Below, piece after piece: positions 34,783 to 44,045 of a stretch of 64,000 nt of DNA. The DNA is taken from positions 1,860,001 through 1,924,000 of the forward strand of contig CAWUFC020000001.1 in NCBI GenBank assembly GCA_963921335.3, read 5' to 3'. Source of the stretch: CAWUFC02 sp963921335. Lineage in GTDB: Bacteria; Pseudomonadota; Gammaproteobacteria; Pseudomonadales; Halieaceae. Positions within the stretch are counted from its first letter, which is position 1. Every line of letters starts with the position of its first letter. A model generated the notes under the pieces. The model worked only from the letters and a program-made list of their open reading frames with translations. It was not told the DNA's origin and made no database searches. The position numbers were made by a program, and so were the translations under genes.

Positions 34783-36641
34783 ATGCAGGCTCGTATCGCA
34801 TCGACTCTCGTTTTATGCATGCTGGTGGCCTGCAGTCCGGTCGACGATCCCAGTCTGTTCCCGGCCTTTGATTCCGAGACGGCTGGATCAATTCCTGAAA
34901 AGTTACCCACGGACTATAACCCGCAGCGCAACGTCTATTTCGGTGATCTGCATATCCATACTGGCCTGTCTACCGGTGCCTGGGTACAGGGCGTTGAAAC
35001 CCGTCCCGATGATGCCTACACCTTCGCCCGTGGTGGAGAGATTGAACATACGGCTGGCTATGGCATTCAGCTTCGCAAACCGCTGGATTTTGCGGCTGTG
35101 ACTGATCACGCGGAGTATCTTGGGTACTTTCTCAACAGCGGACAGTCACACCCCTTGCAGGAGCGTTCATTGCGAGAGCGCTTGTTGAACGACAGTCGTC
35201 TCGGTATCACCTGGATGATTTTTCAGGCGCTTGGGAAAAGAGATCTGAGCCAGTACGACCTCAGCAATTGGCAGCACTTTGCGGTTTCGGCTTGGGAAGA
35301 GACCATCGCTGCGGCAAATCGCCACTACCTGCCAGGCGTGTTTACCGCATTTGTAGGTTACGAGTGGACATCCATGCCGGGGGGCAGAGCCTGCATCGCA
35401 ATGTGATCTATCGCACTTCAGATGTTGGGGACCTACCCTTCAGCGCTCAAGATTCCGAAGATCCACGTGATTTATGGTCTGCCCTGGAAGCCGAACGCGA
35501 GCAGGGCAAAGATAACCTGCTTATCCCTCACAACGGCAATCTAAGTGATGGGCGTATGTACGACTCCGTAATGTATGACGGCGGGACCATCGATGCAGAC
35601 TATGCTGAGCGCCGGATGCGCAACGAACCCTTGTCTGAGATTTTTCAGGTCAAGGGCTCCAGCGAGACACACCCTGAGTTGTCTCCGGGGGATGATTTCG
35701 CCGGTTTCGAAATTCATCAGGCCAAGTTATCGGAGGAGGGTGGGGATTCTCGTGTAGCCGGGAGTTACGTCAGGGACGCCTTGCGCAGGGGTATGGAGAT
35801 GTCTCGCGCCGAGGGATTTAACCCCTATCGCTTTGGTGTTATTGGTAGCACCGATGGGCACAACTCCAGTTCCCCGATTGAGGAAGACAGCCACCATGGC
35901 AAGCTGCCGCTGCTCGATGGCAGTGCTGGTATTCGTCTGCGTACCAGCAGTTACATCCCTGATTTCGTATCTCAGGGTGGTCCCGGTTGGAGTGGCGGTG
36001 GCCTGGCCGCGATATGGGCTCATGAGAACACTCGCGAGTCTCTGTTCGACGCCATGCGTCGTAAGGAAACCTACGCCACGTCTGGACCGCGTATTCTTGT
36101 CCGATTCTTCGGCGGTTGGAATTATCCATCTGACTTACCGACTCAGGAAGCCTGGATCGATAAGGCGGAGTCGGACGGGGTTGCTATGGGCGGCCAGCTG
36201 CCCGAGGCTGCAAATGCGGATGCTCCCTCGTTTGCGGTTTGGGCTATGCGCGACTCTGACAGCGCGCCGTTGGATCGTATCCAGATTATCAAGGCCTGGA
36301 TTGACACCGCGGGGAATTCCCAGGAACGAATATTCAATGTCGCGTGGTCTGGTGAACGGCAACTTGATTCCGATGGCAAATTGCCTGCGGTTGGCAATAC
36401 AGTGGATGTCGCCGCTGCAACTTACACAAACAGCATTGGCGCCCATCAGTTGTCCGCGGTCTGGGTAGATCCTGAATTTAGCCCATCGCAGGAGACTTTC
36501 TATTACGCTCGGGTGATTCAGATACCGACCCCTCGTTGGAGTACCTATGACGCCAATCAGCTGGGCATCGAAGCACCAGAACCCGCCTCAATACAGGAGC
36601 GCGCCGTCACTTCTGCAATTTGGTATCAACCCTCCCGGTGA
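34783..36641 (+). pseudogene. DUF3604 lipoprotein gene broken by a frameshift in a six-G run
   Basis: The first part (34783-35406) has a lipobox LVAC (Cys17), YFGDLHIHTGLS and VTDHAEY. The second part, open in another frame to 36641, carries IPHNGNLSDG, IGSTDGHNSSS, RRKETYATSGPRI and QERAVTSAIWY. The change point is the six G residues at 35379-35384: adding one G restores MPGGQSLHRNVIYR, aligned with MPEAQNLHRNVIYR of the upstream copy. Single-base deletion or read error. It is close to the gene at 32856 and the two look like a tandem duplication. Confidence 0.9.
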
Positions 36642-36656
36642 TTATGGAGACAGTCT

Positions 36657-37496
36657 ATGCGAGATTTTGAAGGCAAAGTGGTCGTTGTGACCGGTGGTGG
36701 TAGCGGCATCGGTGCGGCGATATGTGCGCTTTTTGCACGGGAGGGCTCTCGTGTTGTTGTCGCGGATATAGAGTTAGCAAAGGCTGAAGCTGTGGCAGCT
36801 GAGCTGGTAGATACGGGTGCTCGGGCGACTGCATGCTTCGTGGACATAACCAGTACCGAATCTTGTGAACAATTGGCCGATCATACGAACGCCCATTTCG
36901 GCCGATGCAACCTGTTGGTCGCCAATGCCGGTGTTCTGATGCTGGGTGGTTTGGCAACACGCACGGAAGAGGACTGGCGGTGGGTGTTCGAGGTCAACGT
37001 GTTCGGCACGATACGCACCGTGAATGCCTTCATGCCACAGCTTCGCCAGAATTCTGGAGAAGCACAGATTCTTGTTACCTGCTCTATGGCAGGGCTGATG
37101 GCCTCGGCACCGGGAAAAGGGGTCTATAACGCGTCGAAGCACGCCCAGCTATCGTACGCAGAGACCTTGCGCGACGAGCTGGTGGATGAAGGCATTGAGG
37201 TAAACATACTCCTGCCTGGTGGTACGGTGTCTGCGATCACGGAAAGCGAGCGCAATCGTCCCTCAGAGAGTGGTCGAGCCACACCCATCAGCGAACAGGA
37301 GTTCGTTAAGATGCTGGAGCATATTGGTGAAACTGAAGCGCCTGTCACAACAGAACAGTGTATTCGCACCTTGCTTCAGGATCTGCGCAACAATGAAACC
37401 TGGATCAACCCTGGCAGTGGGCAGCGCAGAGCTATTGAGGCGCGCTTTAAAAGGCTGAGCGAAAGTTTCGACCGAGCAGACGCAAACCCGGCCTGA
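36657..37496 (+). CDS. Short-chain dehydrogenase/reductase
   Basis: A 279-residue classical SDR. It has TGGGSGIGAA (about 12-21), VADIE (NAD preference likely), NAGVL, CSMAGLMAS and YNASK. A GGAGA ribosome-binding site precedes the ATG. It follows the tandem DUF3604 genes after 15 bases, and such a linkage may mean it oxidises or reduces the product of the DUF3604 enzyme. Confidence 0.88.
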   Translation: MRDFEGKVVVVTGGGSGIGAAICALFAREGSRVVVADIELAKAEAVAAELVDTGARATACFVDITSTESCEQLADHTNAHFGRCNLLVANAGVLMLGGLATRTEEDWRWVFEVNVFGTIRTVNAFMPQLRQNSGEAQILVTCSMAGLMASAPGKGVYNASKHAQLSYAETLRDELVDEGIEVNILLPGGTVSAITESERNRPSESGRATPISEQEFVKMLEHIGETEAPVTTEQCIRTLLQDLRNNETWINPGSGQRRAIEARFKRLSESFDRADANPA

Positions 37497-37527
37497 TGCA
37501 GTAAATCACTGTGTGCTGGTCCTTTGG

Positions 37528-38190
37528 CTAGCGCAGTATCGCAAAGCTGTTTTGCAGGATTATCTGCACGGATACGTACAAGCCAAAGGCCGGAAAGATA
37601 ATCCATACGCCATTGGTGCCGCCAACTACAGGTATAACTCGCGCCATCGGCTGAAGCTTGTAGTACTGATTAAAGCTGTATGAAAAGAAGTACAGGCACG
37701 TACGGTACAGTTTTTGGTAGAAGATGATGATACCCAGTATGCCTACTACCGCGGGTGAGAAGCTCGGTGCGGTCATCCCCACCAGGAACAGGCTTGAGGG
37801 TATGAGTGTCGACCAGCCGTTGCCAACGTCAACGGAAAAGCCGAACGAGCGGCGGTCGGCGTAGGCTGGATCAAAGTATGCGTACTCTGACCACATCCGG
37901 GCCCAGAAGGTCGCCGAAAGCAGTTGCCCTGGAGATACCCTGGCGAACCACATAGACCCGCGAGGTTTGCTGCGCCTGCCCTCGGGATCGTGATGCCAGT
38001 ATTCGATCTTGCTGATTCTCAGGCCCAGGCAGATCTCCTGAATGCAGGTAATGATGTTAATCGCGAGGAACAGTGCCAGGGCTATTTGCCAAGCATTGAA
38101 GCCGCCGTGTACCTCGGCGTGCCAACTGGCAAAGGCCGTCGTGCAGCCCAGCACCCAAATGACGTACCAGGCCAAATACGGTAATCGCAT
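37528..38190 (-). CDS. Multi-pass membrane protein of unknown function
   Basis: A 220-residue protein I cannot assign to a family. It has about five hydrophobic segments (roughly residues 5-22, 33-54, 130-145, 148-166 and 193-215). A conserved-looking central loop, about residues 60-125, contains EYWHHDPEGRR, a GQLLSATFWARMWSEY segment and SFGFSVDVGNGWST. It is the last gene of a minus-strand run behind two SDR genes (38215, 39212), so it may be a membrane enzyme or transporter of the same pathway. The gap to the preceding gene is 24 bases. Confidence 0.75.
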   Translation of the reverse strand: MRLPYLAWYVIWVLGCTTAFASWHAEVHGGFNAWQIALALFLAINIITCIQEICLGLRISKIEYWHHDPEGRRSKPRGSMWFARVSPGQLLSATFWARMWSEYAYFDPAYADRRSFGFSVDVGNGWSTLIPSSLFLVGMTAPSFSPAVVGILGIIIFYQKLYRTCLYFFSYSFNQYYKLQPMARVIPVVGGTNGVWIIFPAFGLYVSVQIILQNSFAILR

Positions 38191-38214
38191 GATTAATCTC
38201 CCAGATGTTTGTAG

Positions 38215-39189
38215 TTAGCCTGGCTGGGACAGCTCAAGAAACTCACCAATATCATCCAGCGAGTCCACCATGTTCTGAAGAATCTGTGTCAGTGGGGTGC
38301 TGACATAATTCAGCACCTCGTCGGCGGTGGAGACATCGTAGTAGTGCTGTGGATAGCGAAATTCGCCCCAGTTCTCATCACTGGATGCAGTGCCCCCCAT
38401 GGCTGTGGCGATCTGGTCCTGGAATGATTTGAACGTGACCCTGCAGTCCTCGGGGCCCGCGATATTGAAGGTTCTTCGATCGGAGGCTGGATTATCAATG
38501 GCATTCAGATAGGCGGTATTGACGTCATCGGTGGATACCCAATGCGCAGGCGATGTAGGGGTTTTAAGCTTCATCTCCTTGTCGCCACGTTCGCGCATCT
38601 CGGTCGAACCCATCATCACCATATGGGGCGCCCGATAGTCAATTGCAGATGCCATGCGCATGATGGTGTAGTTAACGCCGGATTCCCGGATCGCCAACTC
38701 GGAGGCAATCTTGGTGGCGGCGTACGTGCATGTGGAGGGTTGCAGGTCTGATTCCACAAAGTGCTCTTTGCCTGGTACCTGGTAACCGTAGTTGGCAACG
38801 GAAGAAGAATACAGAAGCTTGGGGGATTTCGAGGAACCCTGGATCGCCTTGATAACGTTCAGTGTGCCCTGGTAGTTGATATCCCAGCAGTACTCCCATT
38901 CCTCCTCGCAATGGGAGGGCAAGGTCATAGCGGCATGATGTATGACCACGTCGATGTCGTCGGCTACCGCTTCAATAACATCATCAAGTACGCGAATATC
39001 ACCCCATTGCCATTCAAACGCATGGCCTTTGTTGCGCCAGTAGCGCTCGATCGATTCGTTGAAGCCGGCGGGATGGCTCAGGAAATCGTTGCGGGTGTCG
39101 AAGCAGCGCACCTCGTGTCCGGCCTCCAAAAGGCGGGTAAAGGTGGTGTAGCCCACCCTGCCACTCGGGCCAGTCAGTAGTACTTTCAT
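38215..39189 (-). CDS. Extended SDR, NAD(P)-dependent epimerase/dehydratase or 3-beta-HSD-like
   Basis: A 324-residue extended SDR. It has GPSGRVGYTTFTRLLEAGHEV at the N-terminus, then VIHHAAM, the Ser of LLYSSSVANYG and Tyr-x3-Lys in TYAATK. Extended SDRs of this size include sugar epimerases and 3-beta-hydroxysteroid dehydrogenases; the surrounding catabolic genes favour the latter but this is inference. It is the middle gene of a three-gene minus-strand run. Confidence 0.87.
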   Translation of the reverse strand: MKVLLTGPSGRVGYTTFTRLLEAGHEVRCFDTRNDFLSHPAGFNESIERYWRNKGHAFEWQWGDIRVLDDVIEAVADDIDVVIHHAAMTLPSHCEEEWEYCWDINYQGTLNVIKAIQGSSKSPKLLYSSSVANYGYQVPGKEHFVESDLQPSTCTYAATKIASELAIRESGVNYTIMRMASAIDYRAPHMVMMGSTEMRERGDKEMKLKTPTSPAHWVSTDDVNTAYLNAIDNPASDRRTFNIAGPEDCRVTFKSFQDQIATAMGGTASSDENWGEFRYPQHYYDVSTADEVLNYVSTPLTQILQNMVDSLDDIGEFLELSQPG

Positions 39190-39211
39190 TGATAAGATCC
39201 TCTAGGAATGC

Positions 39212-39973
39212 TCAGCCGGCGCTGATGCCGCCGTCAATAGACAGGCAGGCACCGTGCACGGAGCTTGCAAATGACGACGAAACAAAAACGATAAACCTTG
39301 CGATTTCCTCCGGGCTGGAGGCTGAGCGCAGGCCGGTATATCGAGCCACAAGATCGAAATCGATATTGTCGGGGAAGCTTTGTCCCTCCATGATATTGGT
39401 GTCGATGGCCCCCGGGGCTACGGCATTGATTCTCACGTCGTCATTCACGTGCTCCATGGCCATGGAGCGGGTCATATGAACCAGCGCCGCCTTGCTGGCC
39501 GCGTAGGGCACGAGAAACGCTTCGCCTACCAGGGCTGCAGAAGAGGCAACGTTCACAATATTGCCGCCTCTCTGAATCAGGTGGGGGAGTGCAGCTTGTG
39601 ACAAGAAGAATGGGCCATCGACATTAACGGCAAAGTGCTTGCGCCAGAAATCTGGATCTATATCTGCAACTGCCCTGAACGAAACGATACCCGCCACATT
39701 ACAGACAACGTCAATCCCGCCAAAAGCATTAACGGCATGGTCAATGGCCTCGCGACAATAGCCTGGATCCGCGATATCACCGGGAATAAGCAGGGTCTCG
39801 GCCAGTTCGAGCCCAGCATGCTCTGCCGTGGCCTGCAGGCCTTGTTCATTAATGTCCAACAAGGCCAGTTTTGCACCTAACTCGGCGTAGATCTCAGCGG
39901 TAGCGCGGCCAACGCCCGATCCGGCGCCCGTTACTACGACTACCTTGTCTACGAATGAATCTTCATTCCACAT
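39212..39973 (-). CDS. Short-chain dehydrogenase/reductase
   Basis: A 253-residue classical SDR. It has TGAGSGVGRA, LLDINE (acid for NAD), NVAGIVS (the NAG motif is altered to NVAG), VASSAALVGE, YAASK and the closing SSFASSVHGACLSIDGGI. It diverges from the MarR gene, with a perfect inverted repeat between them, so its operon is probably MarR controlled. Confidence 0.9.
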   Translation of the reverse strand: MWNEDSFVDKVVVVTGAGSGVGRATAEIYAELGAKLALLDINEQGLQATAEHAGLELAETLLIPGDIADPGYCREAIDHAVNAFGGIDVVCNVAGIVSFRAVADIDPDFWRKHFAVNVDGPFFLSQAALPHLIQRGGNIVNVASSAALVGEAFLVPYAASKAALVHMTRSMAMEHVNDDVRINAVAPGAIDTNIMEGQSFPDNIDFDLVARYTGLRSASSPEEIARFIVFVSSSFASSVHGACLSIDGGISAG

Positions 39974-40007
39974 CGTTATCGCTCACACTCTGAATGCTGT
40001 ATATATT

Positions 40008-40022
40008 GTTAGGTAGCCTAAC
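40008..40022. promoter_or_regulatory. Perfect inverted repeat, probable MarR operator
   Basis: GTTAGG-TAG-CCTAAC, a perfect 6-3-6 dyad, lies between the divergent SDR (39973) and MarR (40096) genes. Its size and the AT-rich flank (TATATT just before it) fit a MarR dimer site overlapping a -10 box. Confidence 0.55.
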
Positions 40023-40095
40023 TTTATGTTTCCTGCGTGTCAAGCCGAGGATATACTTCGCTGCGAAGGTAGACTCACTCGGACATCTCAGATCA

Positions 40096-40563
40096 ATGAC
40101 AGGCGACCCAATAGAACAACTAAAGCTGGAGGCGAATGAGCAGTTGCTGCGCCTGACCAACAAAATGCTCTGGGGGCGAAAGCACCCGCGTGACTATGGA
40201 ACTGGCGAGCTTCTCTATATGTCTGAGATCGAGGTGATCAACGAGGTAGGCCAGTATCCGGATATAAATCTGACGGAATTGTCCAGCGTGCTGGGGGTGA
40301 CCAAGGCGACCTTGTCGCCCATCGTTAACAAGCTGGAGCAGCGGGGTTATCTCTCTAAACGCCAGGCGCCCAATAACTCAAAGGTACGACTGTTGTCGCT
40401 CAAGGCGAAGGGTGGCAAGGCTCGCAAAGGTATGGCCGCTTATGCCATGAAGTTTAATGAGTACATGGGCGATGTTACCGAGCGTGAACTAAAAATCTAT
40501 ATTCGCTTACTCAATAAAATGGAGATGTTTGTAGACGAAGTTGACCGGGAGTTGCGCAGCTAG
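40096..40563 (+). CDS. MarR family transcriptional regulator
   Basis: About 155 residues, starting at ATG 40096 (MTGDPIEQLKLEA). The winged helix is in NLTELSSVLGVTKATLSPIVNKLEQRGYLSKRQAPNNSKVRLLSLKAKG. A longer frame from 39994 reads through the operator and is rejected. It diverges from the SDR operon and converges on the 440-residue gene with a four-base overlap. Confidence 0.88.
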   Translation: MTGDPIEQLKLEANEQLLRLTNKMLWGRKHPRDYGTGELLYMSEIEVINEVGQYPDINLTELSSVLGVTKATLSPIVNKLEQRGYLSKRQAPNNSKVRLLSLKAKGGKARKGMAAYAMKFNEYMGDVTERELKIYIRLLNKMEMFVDEVDRELRS

Positions 40564-41882
40564 TTCTGCTGGCCAGCCAGGGCGTCGTAATACTCGTAGC
40601 GATAGCGATGGCTGCTATTGTCCAGGTCCCACATGTTTTGCCCGACAATGTCGGCCCAGCTGCTGCGCTCAGCAGCGGGAACCGAGGTGTCGATCTCAAG
40701 CTCCCAGGCAATCACGGCATTGTCGTCTATCTCCGCCGCGTCAATTTGGCGAATAACACTCCTGGGATTGACCGCTTGCGCAATAGCCTCAAATCCTGGC
40801 TGTTCCGGATGCGTTAGCATTCGTCCGGCGAGTCCTCGTGGTATCGATTCCCGGTAAGCCTCGCAGTCCCTGAGCCAAATTCTACCCCTGCTTGCGCTCA
40901 GCTGTTCCATGCCCAGATCGCAATATTCCCAGGGTATAAAGGGGTTAAGCTGTAGGCACTTCAAGGCTGCGCCCATGTCGTCGCCGGTAATGCCGAAAGT
41001 ATTGCGCAGGCGGTGAACTGTTACTGGTGCCAGGGCCCGCCACTGTTCACCCGCTATGGCATGCATTTGATCTTCCCCGAAGCGCTCCACAATAGAGGTG
41101 TAGCAGGCGTAGTTGAGCAGAAGTACATCCAGCATAAACTCTTTGCACTGAATACCCAGGGCGGAGTGGGAAAACTTCTCAAGGCACATATCACGCAGAA
41201 ATTCGCCAGAGTAATCTGGCAGTCCGTCGCCGCTGTCTTCAGTCTGAGTAAACTCGAAGTTAGCTGCCCTGGTTGCCCGAACCTTATCCAGATTGGGACA
41301 GTCTTCCACCAGCCCGATATCCCTCTGTATCGATACCAGCCACTTGCAGGGCCCTCTCTCTGGTACTTCCGATACAGGCGGGCGATACACAGGTCGGCAG
41401 CGCATGAGTGGATTCACTGCCATCACAGTGGCGTCAAAAGTGGGATCTTCCATGTGGTGACAGATCTGGATCTGGGCTTGTTCGTCTGCGTTGGTCATTT
41501 CGCGCATGTAGTTGTAGGGACCACAGGTGCTGGTCCAAAAGTACCCCTCATCCGGTGAAGTCAGCTCGTAGTGAAAGTTGAGGTAGTTGTGCGGTGCACC
41601 AATGTCCAGTTGAAGCCCTTTCAGCGCAACACTGACGTCGTCACCGGAGATATTCATTAGCTCCCTGATGCGTTGGTTGTAGATCGGGCTGCTGCTCATC
41701 CACTCGTCACAGGCGACTGCGGTCTGTCCCTCTGCTCCAAATTGAACCGCAACCTGTGAAAGAGCGCTGCGATCGTGGATATGGTTGGCGAGCATAATGT
41801 CGCGCCCGTAGTTCGCAAGCACTCCGTGATCAAAGTCTGTCAGCTGTAAATCCGGATTGAACGCACCCTGGTAGTTATTCAT
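40560..41882 (-). CDS. Uncharacterised protein with two tandem homologous halves
   Basis: A 440-residue protein with no family I recognise and no signal peptide. Two halves of about 220 residues repeat each other: ISGDDVSVALKGLQLD (78-93) matches ITGDDMGAALKCLQLN (298-313); YELTSPDEGYFWTSTCGPY (105-123) matches MEQLSASRGRIWLRDCEAY (325-343); and EDPTFDATVMAVNP (145-158) matches EQPGFEAIAQAVNP (360-373). Conserved Cys, Asp and aromatic positions suggest a folded enzyme or binding unit used twice. It starts ten bases after the old-yellow-enzyme gene, so the two form an operon. Confidence 0.8.
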   Translation of the reverse strand: MNNYQGAFNPDLQLTDFDHGVLANYGRDIMLANHIHDRSALSQVAVQFGAEGQTAVACDEWMSSSPIYNQRIRELMNISGDDVSVALKGLQLDIGAPHNYLNFHYELTSPDEGYFWTSTCGPYNYMREMTNADEQAQIQICHHMEDPTFDATVMAVNPLMRCRPVYRPPVSEVPERGPCKWLVSIQRDIGLVEDCPNLDKVRATRAANFEFTQTEDSGDGLPDYSGEFLRDMCLEKFSHSALGIQCKEFMLDVLLLNYACYTSIVERFGEDQMHAIAGEQWRALAPVTVHRLRNTFGITGDDMGAALKCLQLNPFIPWEYCDLGMEQLSASRGRIWLRDCEAYRESIPRGLAGRMLTHPEQPGFEAIAQAVNPRSVIRQIDAAEIDDNAVIAWELEIDTSVPAAERSSWADIVGQNMWDLDNSSHRYRYEYYDALAGQQN

Positions 41883-41892
41883 ATCGGCTCGC

Positions 41893-43947
41893 TTAAAGTT
41901 GGTGGGCAGCTTCCGCCCCCTGGTAGATTGCGTTGACGATCAAGCCCAGTCCATTGGCGTCGCCCACCTGGACACAACTCAATCCTGCTGCGCACAATTC
42001 GTCGAAAAGTACTGACGAACCTGCTGGCTCCCCGGTGACGACTACAGAGTCCGCCTTCACATCTTTTACAGCGCCCGATGGGAGAAGCAACTTGACGCCA
42101 GCGGCATCAATGCCATCTATGACGACGGAGCAGTTGATGCTGACGCGCAGCGCCTCAAGTCGTTTTTCGTGTTCCAGGCGCCGCTTTGGCCCAATTTCAG
42201 GAGCGATGATTGGTCCAGGCTCAAGCACAACCACGTCACGATCGCTTCTGGCGAGAAACTCGGCGACTTCGATGGCCGCCAGATCTGCGCCAATGATCAC
42301 TACCTTTTTACCTAGTGGCAGGTACCAGTCAGCTGCCGTGCGCAGTCTTTCCGGTGTCAGGTGCGCATCTATTAGAGCTCCGGCGACGTTGACACCGGCT
42401 TTGACCCAGTTGGGCAGTGCGGGTGCGGAAGAAGTGATTTTTCCATTGACCAGCTCTCGCAACAGGCTGCCGGTAATCACATTGTCGCCGTCAATTCCGT
42501 CGATATCCGGATATTTCAGTGTAGCGCCGGTAGCCACCACGATCTGATCCGGTTTCAGCGATTTCACCAATGTTGGGGTTGCGGCAGCTCCAAGTCTGAT
42601 AGTAATCGGCAGCCTCGCCATTTCGGCCTTGAGAAAATCCAGCAGTCTGCCGTTGTCTTTATGTACCGTCGAGGCGAGTATGAGTGAGCCCCCAAGTCGC
42701 TTACGTTGTTCCAGCAGGGTGACGCGATGACCTCGTTCGCTGGCAACCCGCGCCGCCTCCATGCCGGCTGGGCCTGCGCCGATGACAAGTACGTGTTTGG
42801 TCTCTTGAGCGGGTGGATAGCTCAGTGCCTGTTCGCGCCCGCTTGCGGCATTTACCGCGCAGTTCATGCGGGCATCATTCGGCCACATGAACATGGAATC
42901 GATACAGTTGGCGCATGAGATACATCGCCTCAACTCGTTGATGCGATCACTGGCAAGTTTGTTGGGTAAGTGTGGATCCGCCAGTAAAGGACGCCCCATA
43001 ACAATGGCATCCACCCGGTCTTCCTGTAGCGTTTGCTCGGCAAATTCAGGATCCAGAAAGCGACCCACCGCCATAACGGGTACGTCGACCACTCGACGGA
43101 TGGCTTCCGCCTCGGGCAGGTTATAACCGTCTACAAATTCTGATCCGCAAATCATCTGACTGACCATGGGGTCGGAGATGCCTCCGGATACATGAAAGGC
43201 ATCCACGCCCGCCGCAACCAGGGTAGGCGCTATGGTGGCTGTGTCATAGGAATCGCGGCCACCGGGTACACGTTCAAAGCCAGAGATGCGCAGGGTGATT
43301 GGAAAATCCTCTCCTGCAGTCTGCTTGATTCTCTGAAGCACTTCGACCAATAGTCGAATGCGATTTTCGGGTGTCTGGCAGCCGTACTCATCCTGTCTCT
43401 TGTTTTTAAGCGGCGACAAAAAGCTGCCCAGCAGCATGTAGGCGTGTGCGGCGTGCAGCTCAATGCCGTCGTAACCGGCCTGGCGGGCGCGATACGCAGC
43501 CTGGGCGTAGAGGTCGATGATGCCCGGCAGTTCTGATTGCTCCAACGCCCTGGCTGGCAAGCCGTGGGTGGCGCCCATGCCGTGGCTGGGGCCTACAGAG
43601 GTGCCCCCGAAATAGACTGATGTCATTGATTCCGGGCCGGGGTGGGTGATCTGGGGTTGGGCTTTTGCGCCGTGTTCATGGATAGCGTCGGTGAGTCGCC
43701 TGTGGCTATCGATAAACTCGTCAGCTCCAAGGGTCATGGATTGTGGCTGATATTTTTCTTTAACATCGACAGTGCACACTTCCACGGTGATCAGGCCGAC
43801 ACCGCCGCGGGCGCGTTCTGTTAGGAAAGCTTCAAGTCGTTCAGAAGGATGCTGATCCTCGCGCGCATAATTGGTGGTCATGGGCGCCATGACCAGCCTG
43901 TTCTTTATGCGCATGTCGCCAATTTGGAATGGGGACAACAGTTTCAT
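41893..43947 (-). CDS. Old yellow enzyme-type NADH:flavin oxidoreductase with 4Fe-4S and FAD domains
   Basis: A 684-residue three-domain protein like 2,4-dienoyl-CoA reductase, trimethylamine dehydrogenase and bile-acid BaiCD/BaiH. Domains: FMN TIM barrel (1 to about 335), with HAAHAYMLLGSFLSPLKNKR; a 4Fe-4S site Cys342, 345, 348 and 363 (CISCANC and MNC); and FAD and NAD(P) Rossmann folds with GAGPAGMEAAR (about 390) and GADLAAIE (about 553). It reduces an enone or dienoyl-CoA. It is co-transcribed with the 440-residue protein. Confidence 0.92.
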   Translation of the reverse strand: MKLLSPFQIGDMRIKNRLVMAPMTTNYAREDQHPSERLEAFLTERARGGVGLITVEVCTVDVKEKYQPQSMTLGADEFIDSHRRLTDAIHEHGAKAQPQITHPGPESMTSVYFGGTSVGPSHGMGATHGLPARALEQSELPGIIDLYAQAAYRARQAGYDGIELHAAHAYMLLGSFLSPLKNKRQDEYGCQTPENRIRLLVEVLQRIKQTAGEDFPITLRISGFERVPGGRDSYDTATIAPTLVAAGVDAFHVSGGISDPMVSQMICGSEFVDGYNLPEAEAIRRVVDVPVMAVGRFLDPEFAEQTLQEDRVDAIVMGRPLLADPHLPNKLASDRINELRRCISCANCIDSMFMWPNDARMNCAVNAASGREQALSYPPAQETKHVLVIGAGPAGMEAARVASERGHRVTLLEQRKRLGGSLILASTVHKDNGRLLDFLKAEMARLPITIRLGAAATPTLVKSLKPDQIVVATGATLKYPDIDGIDGDNVITGSLLRELVNGKITSSAPALPNWVKAGVNVAGALIDAHLTPERLRTAADWYLPLGKKVVIIGADLAAIEVAEFLARSDRDVVVLEPGPIIAPEIGPKRRLEHEKRLEALRVSINCSVVIDGIDAAGVKLLLPSGAVKDVKADSVVVTGEPAGSSVLFDELCAAGLSCVQVGDANGLGLIVNAIYQGAEAAHQL

Positions 43948-44045
43948 TGAGACTTAGCTCAGAATACATCCGGGCCCTATTGTCCATCAGAAAACATTTC
44001 CATAGCAACGCATTGCCCCGGCTGATACTGCAGTTAGTTTAATTT

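Noticed and set aside
18024..35384. Phase-variable G tracts
   Set aside because: Runs of five and six Gs are too short for typical slipped-strand variation and other such runs in intact genes are common.
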